This document shows positions 27,820 through 36,049 of a stretch of DNA of 64,000 bases, piece by piece. Under the pieces are notes generated by a model. It was not told the origin of the DNA. It saw only the letters and a program-made list of their open reading frames with translations, and made no database searches. This DNA comes from Dankookia rubra (GTDB taxonomy: Bacteria; Pseudomonadota; Alphaproteobacteria; Acetobacterales; Acetobacteraceae), in NCBI RefSeq assembly GCF_004355005.1, contig NZ_SMSJ01000009.1, positions 92,503 through 156,502 of the forward strand. Reading direction: 5' to 3'. How positions within the stretch are numbered: position 1 is the stretch's first letter; every line of letters starts with the position of its first letter. Both the position numbers and the translations under genes were made by a program.

Positions 27820-28029
27820 ATGAGCGACAGCTACATGCGGGAACAGGCGGAGGCGCTGGCGCAGCACCTCCGGCTCAACGACGGAAAGTCGGGCTATGTG
27901 GAAGCCACCCCCGATGGCTTCCAGGTCTATGTCCGGCGGAAATGGCCGGGCAAGCAGCTCGCCACCTGGGACGGGCTGCCGGTCGAGTGGCACGAGAATG
28001 TCGGCTCGCACAAGGCGGCGAACCGCTAG
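27820..28029 (+). CDS. Small conserved-looking hypothetical protein
   Basis: 69 residues, ATG with GAAGGAGC upstream. Soluble, with alternating charged and aromatic positions (GYVEATPDGFQVYVRRKWPG, then QLATWDGLPVEWHE). No family recognised. Its stop TAG is read on the other strand as the metH stop (shared CTAG). It may be translated with the molybdoenzyme-PrpF operon, 22 bases upstream. Confidence 0.55.
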   Translation: MSDSYMREQAEALAQHLRLNDGKSGYVEATPDGFQVYVRRKWPGKQLATWDGLPVEWHENVGSHKAANR

Positions 28030-31000
28030 ACGGAAAAGTACTTCGCCCGCGGGTGGTGCAGCACGATCGCACTGGTCGACTGCTCCGGGTGAAGCTGCCA
28101 CTCGTCGCTGATGGTCACGCCGATCCGTTCCGCATCCAGCAGCCTCAGCAGCGGCGCCTGGTCCTCCAGCTTCGGACAGGCGGGGTAGCCGAAGCTGTAG
28201 CGGCCGCCGCGGTAGCCCTGGGCCAGCATCTTGTCCATGTCACGGTCGTCCTCGCCAGCGAAGCCGAGCTCGGAGCGGATGCGCTTGTGGACGTATTCCG
28301 CCATCGCCTCGGCCATCTCCACGGACAGGCCGTGCAGGTAGAGGTAGTCCTGGTAGCGGTTGTCCTCGAACCAGTCGCGCGCCATGTCGGACGCCTTCTG
28401 CCCGACGGTCACCACCTGCAGCCCGATCACGTCGCGCGACCGCGGCCCGTCCTCGATGTCGCGGACGAAGTCGGCGATGCACTCGCCGTCCTGCTTCGGC
28501 TGCCGCGGCAGGGTGAAGCGGCAGGCCTCGGTCTCGCCGTCCTGTTCGAACAGCACCAGGTCGTTGCCCTGTCCCGCGCATTTCCAATAGCCGTAGATCG
28601 CCTGCGGCCGCAGGATGTTCTCCGCCTCGGTCAGCGCCAGCATGCGCTTCAGCACCGGCCGCAGCTCCTGCTTCGCCCAGCCGAGGAAGTCGTCCAGGCT
28701 CCGCCCCTGCTTCCGGAAGCCCCACTGGAATTGATAGAGGCTGCGCTCGTTGATGAAGGGCACCACCGCCTTCGGCGCGGATTCGATCACCCGCGCGCCC
28801 CAGAAGGGCGGGTCGGGGATCGGCTCGCCGGCGGTGACGCGGCGGCGCCGCTCCTGCGCATACTTCACGTCGACCGGGGCGAAGCCGCGCGGGTCGGCGG
28901 TGCCGAGCGTCCGGCTCTCGTTGCGCGACTTGCCCACCCGCTTCTTCTGGATGGCCGCGAGGTAGTCGTCGAAGCCGTTGCCGGTCACCTTGTCCATCAG
29001 GTGCAGCCCGTCGAAGGCATCCCTTGCATAGGCGACGCGGCCGGAGGTCTCGCCGGCGGCATAGGCGCGGACGCAGTCGTCCTCCACATAGTTGCGGGTC
29101 AGCGCCGCGCCGCCCAGCAGCACCGGCACCTCGAGCCCGATGCGCGCCATCTCCTCGAGGTTCTCGCGCATCACCACGGTCGACTTCACCAGCAGGCCGG
29201 ACATGCCGATGGCATGCGCCCGGTGTTCCTTCACCGCCGCCACCATGTCGGCCAGCGGCACCTTGATGCCGAGGTTGACCACGCGGTAGCCGTTGTTGGT
29301 CAGGATGATGTCGACCAGGTTCTTGCCGATGTCGTGCACGTCGCCCTTGACGGTCGCCAGCACGATGGTGCCCTTCTCCTGGCCCTCAACCTTCTCCATG
29401 AAGGGCTCGAGATAGGCGACGGCGGCCTTCATCGTCTCGGCGGATTGCAGCACGAAGGGCAGCTGCATCTTGCCGGCGCCGAACAGCTCGCCGACCACCT
29501 TCATGCCGTCCAGCAGCACGTCGTTGATGATGGCAAGCGGCGCGATGCCCTGGTCGAGCGCGTCCTGCAGCTCCTCGTTCAGCCCCTTGCGGTCGCCGTC
29601 GACGATGCGGTCCTTCAGCCGGCCCTCGACCGTCTCGCCCCGGACCTTCTTGACGCTGTCGGCGGCCTTCCGGCCGGAGAAGATCTCCAGCACCTTCTGC
29701 AGCGGGTCGTAGCCTTCGCTGCGGCGGTCGAAGATCAGGTCTTCCACCACCTGCACCTCCTCGGCCGGGATCAGGTGCAGCGGCTTGATCTTGGAGACAT
29801 GCACGATGGCGCCGGTCATGCCGGCCTTCACGGCATGGTCGAGGAACACGCTGTTCAGCACGTGCCGCGCCGCGGGGTTGAGCCCGAAGCTGATATTGGA
29901 CAGGCCGAGGATGATCTGGATGTCGGGGAAGGCGTCGCGGATCATCCGGATGCCCTCCAGCGTCCACTGGCCGAGCTTGCGGTCGTCCTCGTTGCCGGTG
30001 GCGATGGTGAAGGTCAGCGGGTCGATCAGCAGGTCGGACTGCGCGAGGCCGTGCTTGTTGCAGGCGAAGTCGACCAGGCGCGTGGCGATCCGCAGCTTGT
30101 CCTCGGCGGTCTTCGCCATGCCGACCTCGTCGATGGTCAGGGCGATGACCGCGGCGCCGAACTTCTTCGCCAGCCGCAGCCGGTCCTCGGCCGCCTGCTC
30201 GCCATCCTCGAAGTTGATCGAGTTGATGATGGGCTTGCCGCCATGCAGCTTCAGCGCGGCCTCGATCACCGGCGTCTCGGTGCTGTCGATCACCAGCGGG
30301 GCGTTGACCGAGGAGGTGAAGCGGGTGATGACCTCGTTCATCTCCTCCATCTCGTTGCGGCCGACGAAGGCGGTGCAGATGTCGAGGCTGTTCGAGCCTT
30401 CGCCGACCTGCTCCCGCCCGATGGCGACGCAGCCGTCCCAGTCATGCGCCGCCTGCCGCTCGCGCCAAGCCTTGGAGCCATTGGCGTTGCAGCGTTCGCC
30501 GATGGAGAAATAAGCATTCTCCTGGCGCAGCGGGGTCGCGCCGTAGAGCGAGGCGACCGAGGGCACCCAGTGGTGCTTGCGCGCCACCGGCGCCGGCCGC
30601 CACTCCCCGTGCTTCCGCAGCATCGCGTCCAGCGCCTGGATATGCGGCGTCGAGGTGCCGCAGCAGCCGCCGATCAGGTTGACGCCGTCCTCCCGGACGA
30701 AACGCTCCATCCAGCTCGCCATCTCGGCGGCGCCCAGCGGGTAATGGGTCTTGCCATCGACCAGCTCCGGCAATCCGGCATTCGGCTGCACGCTGATCAG
30801 CCCCGGCCAGTTCTGGCTGAGGAAGCGGACGTGCTCCGCCATCTCCTGCGGCCCGGTCGCGCAATTCAGCCCGATCAGCGGCACGTCGAGCGAATGCACG
30901 ACGGTGGACGCCGCGTGGATGTCCGGCCCGACCAGCAGCGTGCCGGTGGTCTCGACCGTCACCTGCACGAAGATCGGGATGTCCCTGCCCGTCTGCTTCA

Positions 31001-31532
31001 GCGCCGCCTTGGCGGCATTCACCGCCGCCTTGATGAACAGCGTGTCCTGGTTGGTCTCGGTCAGGATGGCGTCGACGCCGCCGGCGATCAGGCCGAGGCA
31101 CTGGACTTCCAGCGCCGCCTGAAGCGCGTCGTAGCCGATATGCCCGAGGCTCGGCAGCTTGGTGCCCGGGCCGATGTCGCCGATCACCCAGCGGTCGCGG
31201 CCATCGGCGAAGGTTTCGGCGGCTTCCCGCGCCAGCTCGCCCGATGCCTTGCAGATCTCGAAGGCGCGGTCCTCCAGCTCGAACTCGCCGAGCGTGACCG
31301 GGCTGCCGCCGAAGCTGTTGGTCAGCACCATGTCGGCGCCGGCCTCGTAGTAGCCGCGGTGGATCTCCCGCACGAGGTCGGGGCGGGAAAGGTTCAGCAC
31401 GTCGGTGCAGTTCTCCTTGCCCCAGTAGTCGCGGTCGATGTCGAGGGTCAGCGCCTGCACGCGGCTGCCCATGCCGCCGTCGCAGAGGAGGACGCGGTTG
31501 CGGAGCGCTTCGAGCAGAGGGGGACGGGCCAT
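28026..31532 (-). CDS. metH: Cobalamin-dependent methionine synthase
   Basis: 1168 residues with all four modules. Residues ~1-320: homocysteine domain with zinc Cys in GLNCATGP and GGCCGTSTPH. ~350-610: methyltetrahydrofolate domain (FSIGERCNANGSK, IDSTETPVIEAAL). ~640-890: cobalamin domain with the axial-His motif GDVHDIGKNLVDIIL. ~930-1168: SAM-binding reactivation domain (RYSFGYPACPKLEDQ, SDEWQLHPEQSTSA). It transfers the methyl of 5-methyl-THF to homocysteine. The ArsR-methyltransferase regulator lies 21 bases upstream in the same direction, and the operator at 32517 would control both. Confidence 0.97.
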   Translation of the reverse strand: MARPPLLEALRNRVLLCDGGMGSRVQALTLDIDRDYWGKENCTDVLNLSRPDLVREIHRGYYEAGADMVLTNSFGGSPVTLGEFELEDRAFEICKASGELAREAAETFADGRDRWVIGDIGPGTKLPSLGHIGYDALQAALEVQCLGLIAGGVDAILTETNQDTLFIKAAVNAAKAALKQTGRDIPIFVQVTVETTGTLLVGPDIHAASTVVHSLDVPLIGLNCATGPQEMAEHVRFLSQNWPGLISVQPNAGLPELVDGKTHYPLGAAEMASWMERFVREDGVNLIGGCCGTSTPHIQALDAMLRKHGEWRPAPVARKHHWVPSVASLYGATPLRQENAYFSIGERCNANGSKAWRERQAAHDWDGCVAIGREQVGEGSNSLDICTAFVGRNEMEEMNEVITRFTSSVNAPLVIDSTETPVIEAALKLHGGKPIINSINFEDGEQAAEDRLRLAKKFGAAVIALTIDEVGMAKTAEDKLRIATRLVDFACNKHGLAQSDLLIDPLTFTIATGNEDDRKLGQWTLEGIRMIRDAFPDIQIILGLSNISFGLNPAARHVLNSVFLDHAVKAGMTGAIVHVSKIKPLHLIPAEEVQVVEDLIFDRRSEGYDPLQKVLEIFSGRKAADSVKKVRGETVEGRLKDRIVDGDRKGLNEELQDALDQGIAPLAIINDVLLDGMKVVGELFGAGKMQLPFVLQSAETMKAAVAYLEPFMEKVEGQEKGTIVLATVKGDVHDIGKNLVDIILTNNGYRVVNLGIKVPLADMVAAVKEHRAHAIGMSGLLVKSTVVMRENLEEMARIGLEVPVLLGGAALTRNYVEDDCVRAYAAGETSGRVAYARDAFDGLHLMDKVTGNGFDDYLAAIQKKRVGKSRNESRTLGTADPRGFAPVDVKYAQERRRRVTAGEPIPDPPFWGARVIESAPKAVVPFINERSLYQFQWGFRKQGRSLDDFLGWAKQELRPVLKRMLALTEAENILRPQAIYGYWKCAGQGNDLVLFEQDGETEACRFTLPRQPKQDGECIADFVRDIEDGPRSRDVIGLQVVTVGQKASDMARDWFEDNRYQDYLYLHGLSVEMAEAMAEYVHKRIRSELGFAGEDDRDMDKMLAQGYRGGRYSFGYPACPKLEDQAPLLRLLDAERIGVTISDEWQLHPEQSTSAIVLHHPRAKYFSV

Positions 31533-31553
31533 GGGGAAAAGCTTTCCGCGAAA

Positions 31554-32504
31554 TCAGAAGGTAAGCGCAGGCACGGCGGCGACGGCGCCCGGCATTCGCC
31601 GCGCCGGCCAGAGGCGAACCGCGAGCGGCCCGCCGATCTCGACCGGCGGCAGCCCGGCGCAGCCGGACGCACCCAGCCATCCCGCCATGCCGGCATCGTC
31701 GAAGCCGGGCCAGCGATGCGCGTGGTGCTCCAGCAACTCGCCGCGCTCATGCGCGGCCAGGTCCACCACCAGCAGCAGCCCGTCCGGGCGCAGCACGCGG
31801 GCCGCCTCGGCCAGCGCCGCGGCGGGATCCTCGGCGTAGTGCAGCACCATCTGCAGGGCGACGACGTCGAAGCCGGCATCCGGCAGCGGCAGCCGGTACA
31901 TGTCGGCCTGGCGCACCGCGCAATGGCCGCCCAATCCGCGCTCCGTCAGCCGGGCGCGGGCCAGGGCCAGCATGTCGCGGCTGGCATCGACGCCGAGCGC
32001 CGCCTCGGCCCGCCCGGCCAGCAGTTCCAGCAGGCGGCCGGTGCCGGTGCCGATATCCAGCACCCGGCCAGGCTTCTCCGGCAGGGCGGCCAGCAGCGCC
32101 GCCTCGATCGCCTCGGCCGGCAGGCCGAGGGCGCGCATCTCGTCCCAGTCGGCGCCGTGCCGGCGAAAGCTGTCGGACGCCTCACGGGCGCGTTCGGCGG
32201 CGAGCCGGGCCGCCTGGCGGCGATCGGCGGCCAGCATCTGGTCTTCCTCTGGCAGGCGGGCCAGCAACTGGTGCACCAGGCCGGCGCTGGCGGGGACCTG
32301 GAAATAGGCGTTGGCGCCTTCCGGTACGCGTTCCAGCAGCCCGGCCTCCACCAGCAGCTTCAGGTGGCGGGACAGGCGCGGCTGGGACTGGCCCAGCACC
32401 TCGCAGAGGTCGGTCACGCAAAAGGCGCCGCGGGCACAGAGCGCCAGCAGGCGAAGCCGGGTCGGCTCGGCGGCGGCGCGCAGCTGGGCCAGGAATTTGT
32501 CCAT
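31554..32504 (-). CDS. ArsR-family regulator fused to a SAM-dependent methyltransferase domain
   Basis: 316 residues. Residues 1-~85 form an ArsR winged helix (AAAEPTRLRLLALCARGAF, SQPRLSRHLKLLVEAGLLER). Residues ~130-300 form a class I methyltransferase with motif I VLDIGTGTGRLLELLAG and later VALQMVLHYAEDP. Fusions of this type lie next to metH/metF genes in alphaproteobacteria and are thought to sense SAM or S-adenosylhomocysteine through the methyltransferase fold, acting as repressors of methionine cycle genes. Whether the domain still methylates anything is unknown. A 22-bp palindrome lies 12 bases before its start, consistent with autoregulation. Confidence 0.9.
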   Translation of the reverse strand: MDKFLAQLRAAAEPTRLRLLALCARGAFCVTDLCEVLGQSQPRLSRHLKLLVEAGLLERVPEGANAYFQVPASAGLVHQLLARLPEEDQMLAADRRQAARLAAERAREASDSFRRHGADWDEMRALGLPAEAIEAALLAALPEKPGRVLDIGTGTGRLLELLAGRAEAALGVDASRDMLALARARLTERGLGGHCAVRQADMYRLPLPDAGFDVVALQMVLHYAEDPAAALAEAARVLRPDGLLLVVDLAAHERGELLEHHAHRWPGFDDAGMAGWLGASGCAGLPPVEIGGPLAVRLWPARRMPGAVAAVPALTF

Positions 32505-32516
32505 GGGTGTGGAAAT

Positions 32517-32538
32517 GACATAAAGATATCCTTATGTC
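32517..32538. promoter_or_regulatory. Palindromic operator of the ArsR-methyltransferase regulator
   Basis: Arms GACATAA and TTATGTC flank an AGATATCC centre; one symmetric pair of bases mismatches over 22 positions. It is the only such palindrome seen in the intergenic space, is AT-rich against a GC-rich background, and lies between divergent starts at 32504 and 32564. The CATAAAGATATC-type core fits what is known of ArsR/SahR sites in this group, as remembered. It would control metH with its regulator on one side and the CobW-like gene on the other. Confidence 0.75.
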
Positions 32539-32563
32539 CAGCATCCTCTCGGAGACACAACGC

Positions 32564-32932
32564 GTGGCCTGGACCCTGGATGCCCGAATTCCCCTGCTGG
32601 TGACCGCGGATACGGCGACGCTGGCGGCGGCGCTGGCGGCCGGACCCAAGGCGGCCGTGCTGGCGGCGGCGCCGGCCCCGGCGCTGCCGGAGGGCGCCGT
32701 GACCACGGGCAGCTTCGATGCCATGCAGTCCCATGCGGCAGCATGTTCCTGCTGCGCCGGCCGGTCGCCGGCGGCCGCGGCGCTGGACCGACTGTTCCAG
32801 GCCCGGGTGCGCGGCCAGTGCCCCTGGTTCGACCGGGTGGTGGCGCTGGCCGAAACTGCCGAGGCGCGCGCGGCGATCGCCTCGGCGCTGGTGGAGGATG
32901 CGGTGACGGCGGCGCGCTTCCGCGCCGCTTAG
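32564..32932 (+). CDS. Shortened CobW/COG0523-like protein with CxCC motif
   Basis: 122 residues from a GTG with GGAGA at 9 bases (an ATG at 32534 inside the operator is possible but lacks a ribosome site). The section ACSCCAGRSPAAAALDRLFQ followed by QARVRGQCPWFDRVVALAET and then EDAVTAARFR aligns by eye with the middle of CobW/COG0523 GTPases, where CxCC binds metal and is followed by an R-G-x-x-P-x-FDRVV strand. The Walker A P-loop and the C-terminal domain are missing. It may be a specialised metal or cobalamin accessory protein, or a shrunken paralogue that no longer binds GTP. Its position opposite the metH regulator suggests a methionine-synthase link. Confidence 0.6.
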   Translation: MAWTLDARIPLLVTADTATLAAALAAGPKAAVLAAAPAPALPEGAVTTGSFDAMQSHAAACSCCAGRSPAAAALDRLFQARVRGQCPWFDRVVALAETAEARAAIASALVEDAVTAARFRAA

Positions 32933-33774
32933 GCTTTGAGCCGCGCCGCGTGCCAGCGCAGGTGGTCCTCCACGAAGCTGGCGATGAAGAAGTAGGAGTG
33001 GTCGTAGCCCTCCTGCCGCCGCAGCGTCAGCGGGATGCCGGCCTTGGCGCAGGCGGCCTCCAGCAGCTCCGGCATCAACTGGTTCTCGAGGAAGCCGTCC
33101 GCGCCCCCCTGGTCCACCAGGATGTCGGCGACGCGCGCGCCGTCCTCGATCAGCGCGGTCGCGTCGTATGGGCGCCACCCCGCGCGATCGGGGCCGAGAT
33201 ACCCGCCCAGCGCCTTCTCCCCCCAGGGGCAGCGCATCGGCGAGCAGATCGGGGCGAAGGCGGAGACCGCCCTGAACCGCCCCGGATCGCGCAGCGCGAT
33301 GGTCAGCGCGCCATGGCCGCCCATGGAATGGCCCATGATGCCCTGCCGCGCCGGGTCGGCCGGCAGCTCGGCGGCGACCAGCGCCGGCAGCTCCCGCTCG
33401 ATATAGCTGCGCATCCGGTAGTGCCGCGCCCAGGGCTGCTGCGTCGCATCCACGTAGAAGCCGGCGCCTAGGCCGAAGTCGTAGGCCTTCTCCGGGTCGT
33501 CCGGCACGCCCTCGCCGCGCGGGGAGGTGTCGGGCGCCACCAGCAGCAGTCCGAGCTCCGCCGCGACCCGCTGCGCCCCGGCCTTCACGGTGAAATTCTC
33601 CTCCGTGCAGGTCAGCCCGGCGAGGAACCACACCACGGGCACGTGCGCCCCCGCCAGCGCCTGCGGCGGGAGATACGCGGCGAAGCGCATCTCCGTGCCG
33701 GTCTCGGCCGAGGCATGCCGCAGCACGCGCTGCTCGCCCCCGAAGCAGCGGGCGCGGGAGACGACCTCCGCCAC
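32929..33774 (-). CDS. fghA: S-formylglutathione hydrolase
   Basis: 281 residues. The Ser nucleophile is in GHSMGGHGALTIAL; His in YDHSYFFIASF and Asp in DQGGADGFLE complete the triad. N-terminal SRARCFGGEQRVLRHASAET matches the family start, giving a GTG start at 33774. It begins two bases after the stop of the dehydrogenase gene. It hydrolyses S-formylglutathione to formate and glutathione in cytosolic formaldehyde detoxification. Its stop overlaps the convergent CobW-like gene by three bases. Confidence 0.93.
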   Translation of the reverse strand: MAEVVSRARCFGGEQRVLRHASAETGTEMRFAAYLPPQALAGAHVPVVWFLAGLTCTEENFTVKAGAQRVAAELGLLLVAPDTSPRGEGVPDDPEKAYDFGLGAGFYVDATQQPWARHYRMRSYIERELPALVAAELPADPARQGIMGHSMGGHGALTIALRDPGRFRAVSAFAPICSPMRCPWGEKALGGYLGPDRAGWRPYDATALIEDGARVADILVDQGGADGFLENQLMPELLEAACAKAGIPLTLRRQEGYDHSYFFIASFVEDHLRWHAARLKA

Positions 33775-33776
33775 GC

Positions 33777-34904
33777 TCAGAACACCACGACCGAGCGGAT
33801 CGACTTGCCCGCATGCATCAGGTCGAAGGCGTCGTTGATCTTCTCGAGCGGCATGGTGTGGGTGATCAGGTCGTCGATGTTGATCTTCCCCTCCATGTAC
33901 CAGTCGACGATCTTCGGCACGTCGGTCCGGCCGCGCGCGCCGCCGAAGGCCGAGCCGCGCCAGACCCGTCCCGTCACCAGCTGGAAGGGCCGGGTGGCGA
34001 TCTCCTTGCCCGCCTCGGCGACGCCGATGATGATGCTCTCGCCCCAGCCGCGGTGGCAGCATTCCAGCGCCTGGCGCATGACGTTGACGTTGCCGGTGCA
34101 GTCGAAGGAGAAGTCGGCGCCGCCGCCGGTCAGGTCGACGATCGCCTGCACCACCTTGTCGGTGCCGACCTCGGTCGGGTTGACGAAATGGGTCATGCCG
34201 AATTTCTTCGCCATCTCCTGCTTCGCCGGGTTGATGTCGACGCCGATGATCTTGTCCGCACCCACCATGCGGGCGCCCTGGATCACGTTGAGACCGATGC
34301 CGCCGAGGCCGAAGACCACCACGTTGGCGCCCGGCCAGACCTTGGCGGTGTAGATCACCGCGCCGATGCCCGTCGTCACGCCGCAGCCGATGTAGCAGAT
34401 CTTGTCGAAGGGCGCGTCCTCCCGCACCTTCGCCACCGCGATCTCCGGCAGCACGGTGAAGTTGGAAAAGGTGCTGCAGCCCATGTAGTGGAAGATCTGG
34501 TTGCCTTGCGGCTTCGCCGGCTCGCAATGGAAGCGGCTGGTGCCGTCCGGCATCACGCCCTTGCCCTGGGTCGCGCGGATCGAGGTGCAGAGGTTGCTGC
34601 GCTGGCTGAGGCAGGTTTTGCATTGCCGGCATTCCGGCGTGTAGAGCGGGATCACGTGGTCGCCGACCTTCACGCTGGTCACGCCGGCGCCGATCTCGCG
34701 CACGATCCCGGCGCCCTCATGCCCGAGGATGGCGGGGAAGAGGCCCTCGGAATCGAGCCCGTCCAGCGTATAGGCATCGGTGTGGCAGACGCCGGTCGCC
34801 ATGATCTCGACCAGCACCTCGCCGTGCTTCGGGCCGTCCAGTTCCACGGTCTCGATGGTGAGGGGCTTCTTGGCCTCCCAGGCCACTGCGGCACGTGTCT
34901 TCAT
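33777..34904 (-). CDS. adhC: S-(hydroxymethyl)glutathione dehydrogenase / class III alcohol dehydrogenase
   Basis: 375 residues. Catalytic zinc residues in ATGVCHTDAYTLDG and LGHEGAGIVRE; structural zinc Cys in PECRQCKTCLSQRSNLC; NAD fold GLGGIGLNVIQGARMVGA. The RATQGKGVMPDGTSRF segment is typical of class III enzymes. ATG preceded by AGGGAGGGACC. It oxidises the formaldehyde-glutathione adduct to S-formylglutathione and hands it to the hydrolase encoded two bases downstream. No FrmR-type regulator is visible nearby. Confidence 0.95.
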   Translation of the reverse strand: MKTRAAVAWEAKKPLTIETVELDGPKHGEVLVEIMATGVCHTDAYTLDGLDSEGLFPAILGHEGAGIVREIGAGVTSVKVGDHVIPLYTPECRQCKTCLSQRSNLCTSIRATQGKGVMPDGTSRFHCEPAKPQGNQIFHYMGCSTFSNFTVLPEIAVAKVREDAPFDKICYIGCGVTTGIGAVIYTAKVWPGANVVVFGLGGIGLNVIQGARMVGADKIIGVDINPAKQEMAKKFGMTHFVNPTEVGTDKVVQAIVDLTGGGADFSFDCTGNVNVMRQALECCHRGWGESIIIGVAEAGKEIATRPFQLVTGRVWRGSAFGGARGRTDVPKIVDWYMEGKINIDDLITHTMPLEKINDAFDLMHAGKSIRSVVVF

Positions 34905-35495
34905 GGTGGGGTCCCTCCCTTGGCGGCATGCGGAAGGACAATGCCGCGGGGTGGGTATGGGTTCAACGGGCGGGGCCGAAGCGCCGGGCCCCGGGGCTGC
35001 CCGGCACGGTCCCGAGCGGGCGAAGCGGCCATGGCGCCTGGTTCCGGACAAAGCCCCGGGTCGAGCCGTGGTGTTGGACGCCGCGGCGCGGCAGGCCGGG
35101 CGGGGGCGATGTCGCGCGGCGGTGGCCGGATCCCCTGCGCCTGCGGCTTTCGGACAAACCTGCCGTGTTGCCCGGCGCAAGCCCGCCGCAGGACGCGGCA
35201 GCGCGGTGACGGGGATGCCGCCCGGCAGCGCCTGCTTCGGCCGCACCTGTCGTTTCCGGACAAACCCTCCGCCGCGCCGGCACGAGGCATTGGCGGCGGA
35301 AGGCCGCACCGGTAGGGGGCCTCCGTTGGGCGCCGGACGGCGGGATGGGCGGTTCCTGGTCGGGGCCAGCGCAGGGACACGGGCGGCATCGCTTCGGCTC
35401 CCGGAAAAAGCGGCCGAGACTAGGATATTATTCCTTCGAAGTCAATCCCTCTTCCTTCCCCGGCGGCAAGGCGCCGGCCCTCGCCGCGCATGTGC
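34905..35495. other. Long gene-free stretch upstream of adhC
   Basis: About 590 bases without a gene I can support; long reading frames on both strands here have no family features. It contains three copies of a ~25-base motif at an exact 106-base period (separate entry) and a small AT-rich patch around 35420-35440 (actaggatattattcc). It may hold the adhC promoter, but no clear -35/-10 pair was found. Confidence 0.5.
35034..35268. repeat. Three motif copies (CCGGACAAA) spaced exactly 106 bases apart
   Basis: GGACAAA begins at 35046, 35152 and 35258, giving two spacings of exactly 106. The copies extend to about 25 bases each: a GCGCCTG-like lead, then TTCCGGACAAA and CC. The sequence between copies is only loosely alike, so the whole looks like an old tandem repeat in which a short core has been kept. 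Confidence 0.55.
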
Positions 35496-35808
35496 TCAGG
35501 GTCCGGGCTCGGGTCCGCGGCGGAAGCTGATGGCGATCCTGTTGCAGCTGTTGATCAGGCCGATCGCGATGGTCAGGTCGGCCACCTCCTTCCCGGAAAA
35601 CCCCGCCCGGACCGCGGCAGAGGCCTCGTCGGGGACATGCCTCTCCGCCACCGGCGTCACCGCCTCGGCCCAGGCCAGCGCCGCGCGCCCGGCGGGCAGC
35701 AGCAGCTTGCGCGCCGGAACCCCGGCGCCGAGCAGGTCGTGGCTGTGGCTGCCGACGCAAAAGGCGCAGCCATCGAGCTGCGAGGCGTGCAGGTAGACGA
35801 GGCCGACG
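35496..35808 (-). pseudogene. Carboxymuconolactone decarboxylase/AhpD-family gene, 5' end missing
   Basis: Reads VVGLVYLHASQLDGCAFCVG, with the redox CxxC of AhpD-like proteins, then a shortened middle (DLLGAGVPARKLLLPAGR) and an intact C-terminal part (ALAWAEAVTPVAERHVPDEA, VADLTIAIGLINSCNRIAI). The start and first ~30 codons are absent: a stop codon in frame lies directly before the fragment. Compared with family members there is also a deletion of about 15 residues after the CxxC helix. It abuts the AraC fragment at 35810 on the other strand. Confidence 0.75.
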
Positions 35809-35809
35809 A

Positions 35810-36049
35810 CTCAGCCCGTTCCACGTCAACCGCGCCTTCGCCGCGACGATGGGCGTGCCGCCGCAGCGCGACCTCAGCCGGCTGCGCCTCGAGCGCGCGA
35901 AGCCGCTGCTGTCGCTCGGCGCGATGCCGATCGCCCAGGCGGCCCTCGCCTGCTGCTGCTCCGCGCAGTCGAACTTCACCCGTGCCTTCCGGCGGGCGGC
36001 CGGCATGAGGCCCGAGGCCTGTCGCCGCGTCGCCGGCCGGGCGAGGTGA
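35810..36049 (+). pseudogene. AraC-family regulator remnant, DNA-binding end only
   Basis: About 79 codons reading LSPFHVNRAFAATMGVPPQR, then RLRLERAKPLLSLGAMPIAQ, ALACCCSAQSNFTRAFRRAA and GMRPEACRR. These are the two helix-turn-helix units of an AraC C-terminus. The ligand-binding N-terminal domain, the start and the intergenic space are gone. Divergent AraC regulators often control AhpD/CMD genes, so a deletion probably removed the promoter region and both 5' ends at once. Confidence 0.75.

Noticed and set aside
27942-32603. Plus-strand frame of ~1550 codons opposite metH
   Set aside because: Antisense to metH and its regulator. The composition is that of a reversed frame and it lacks motifs.
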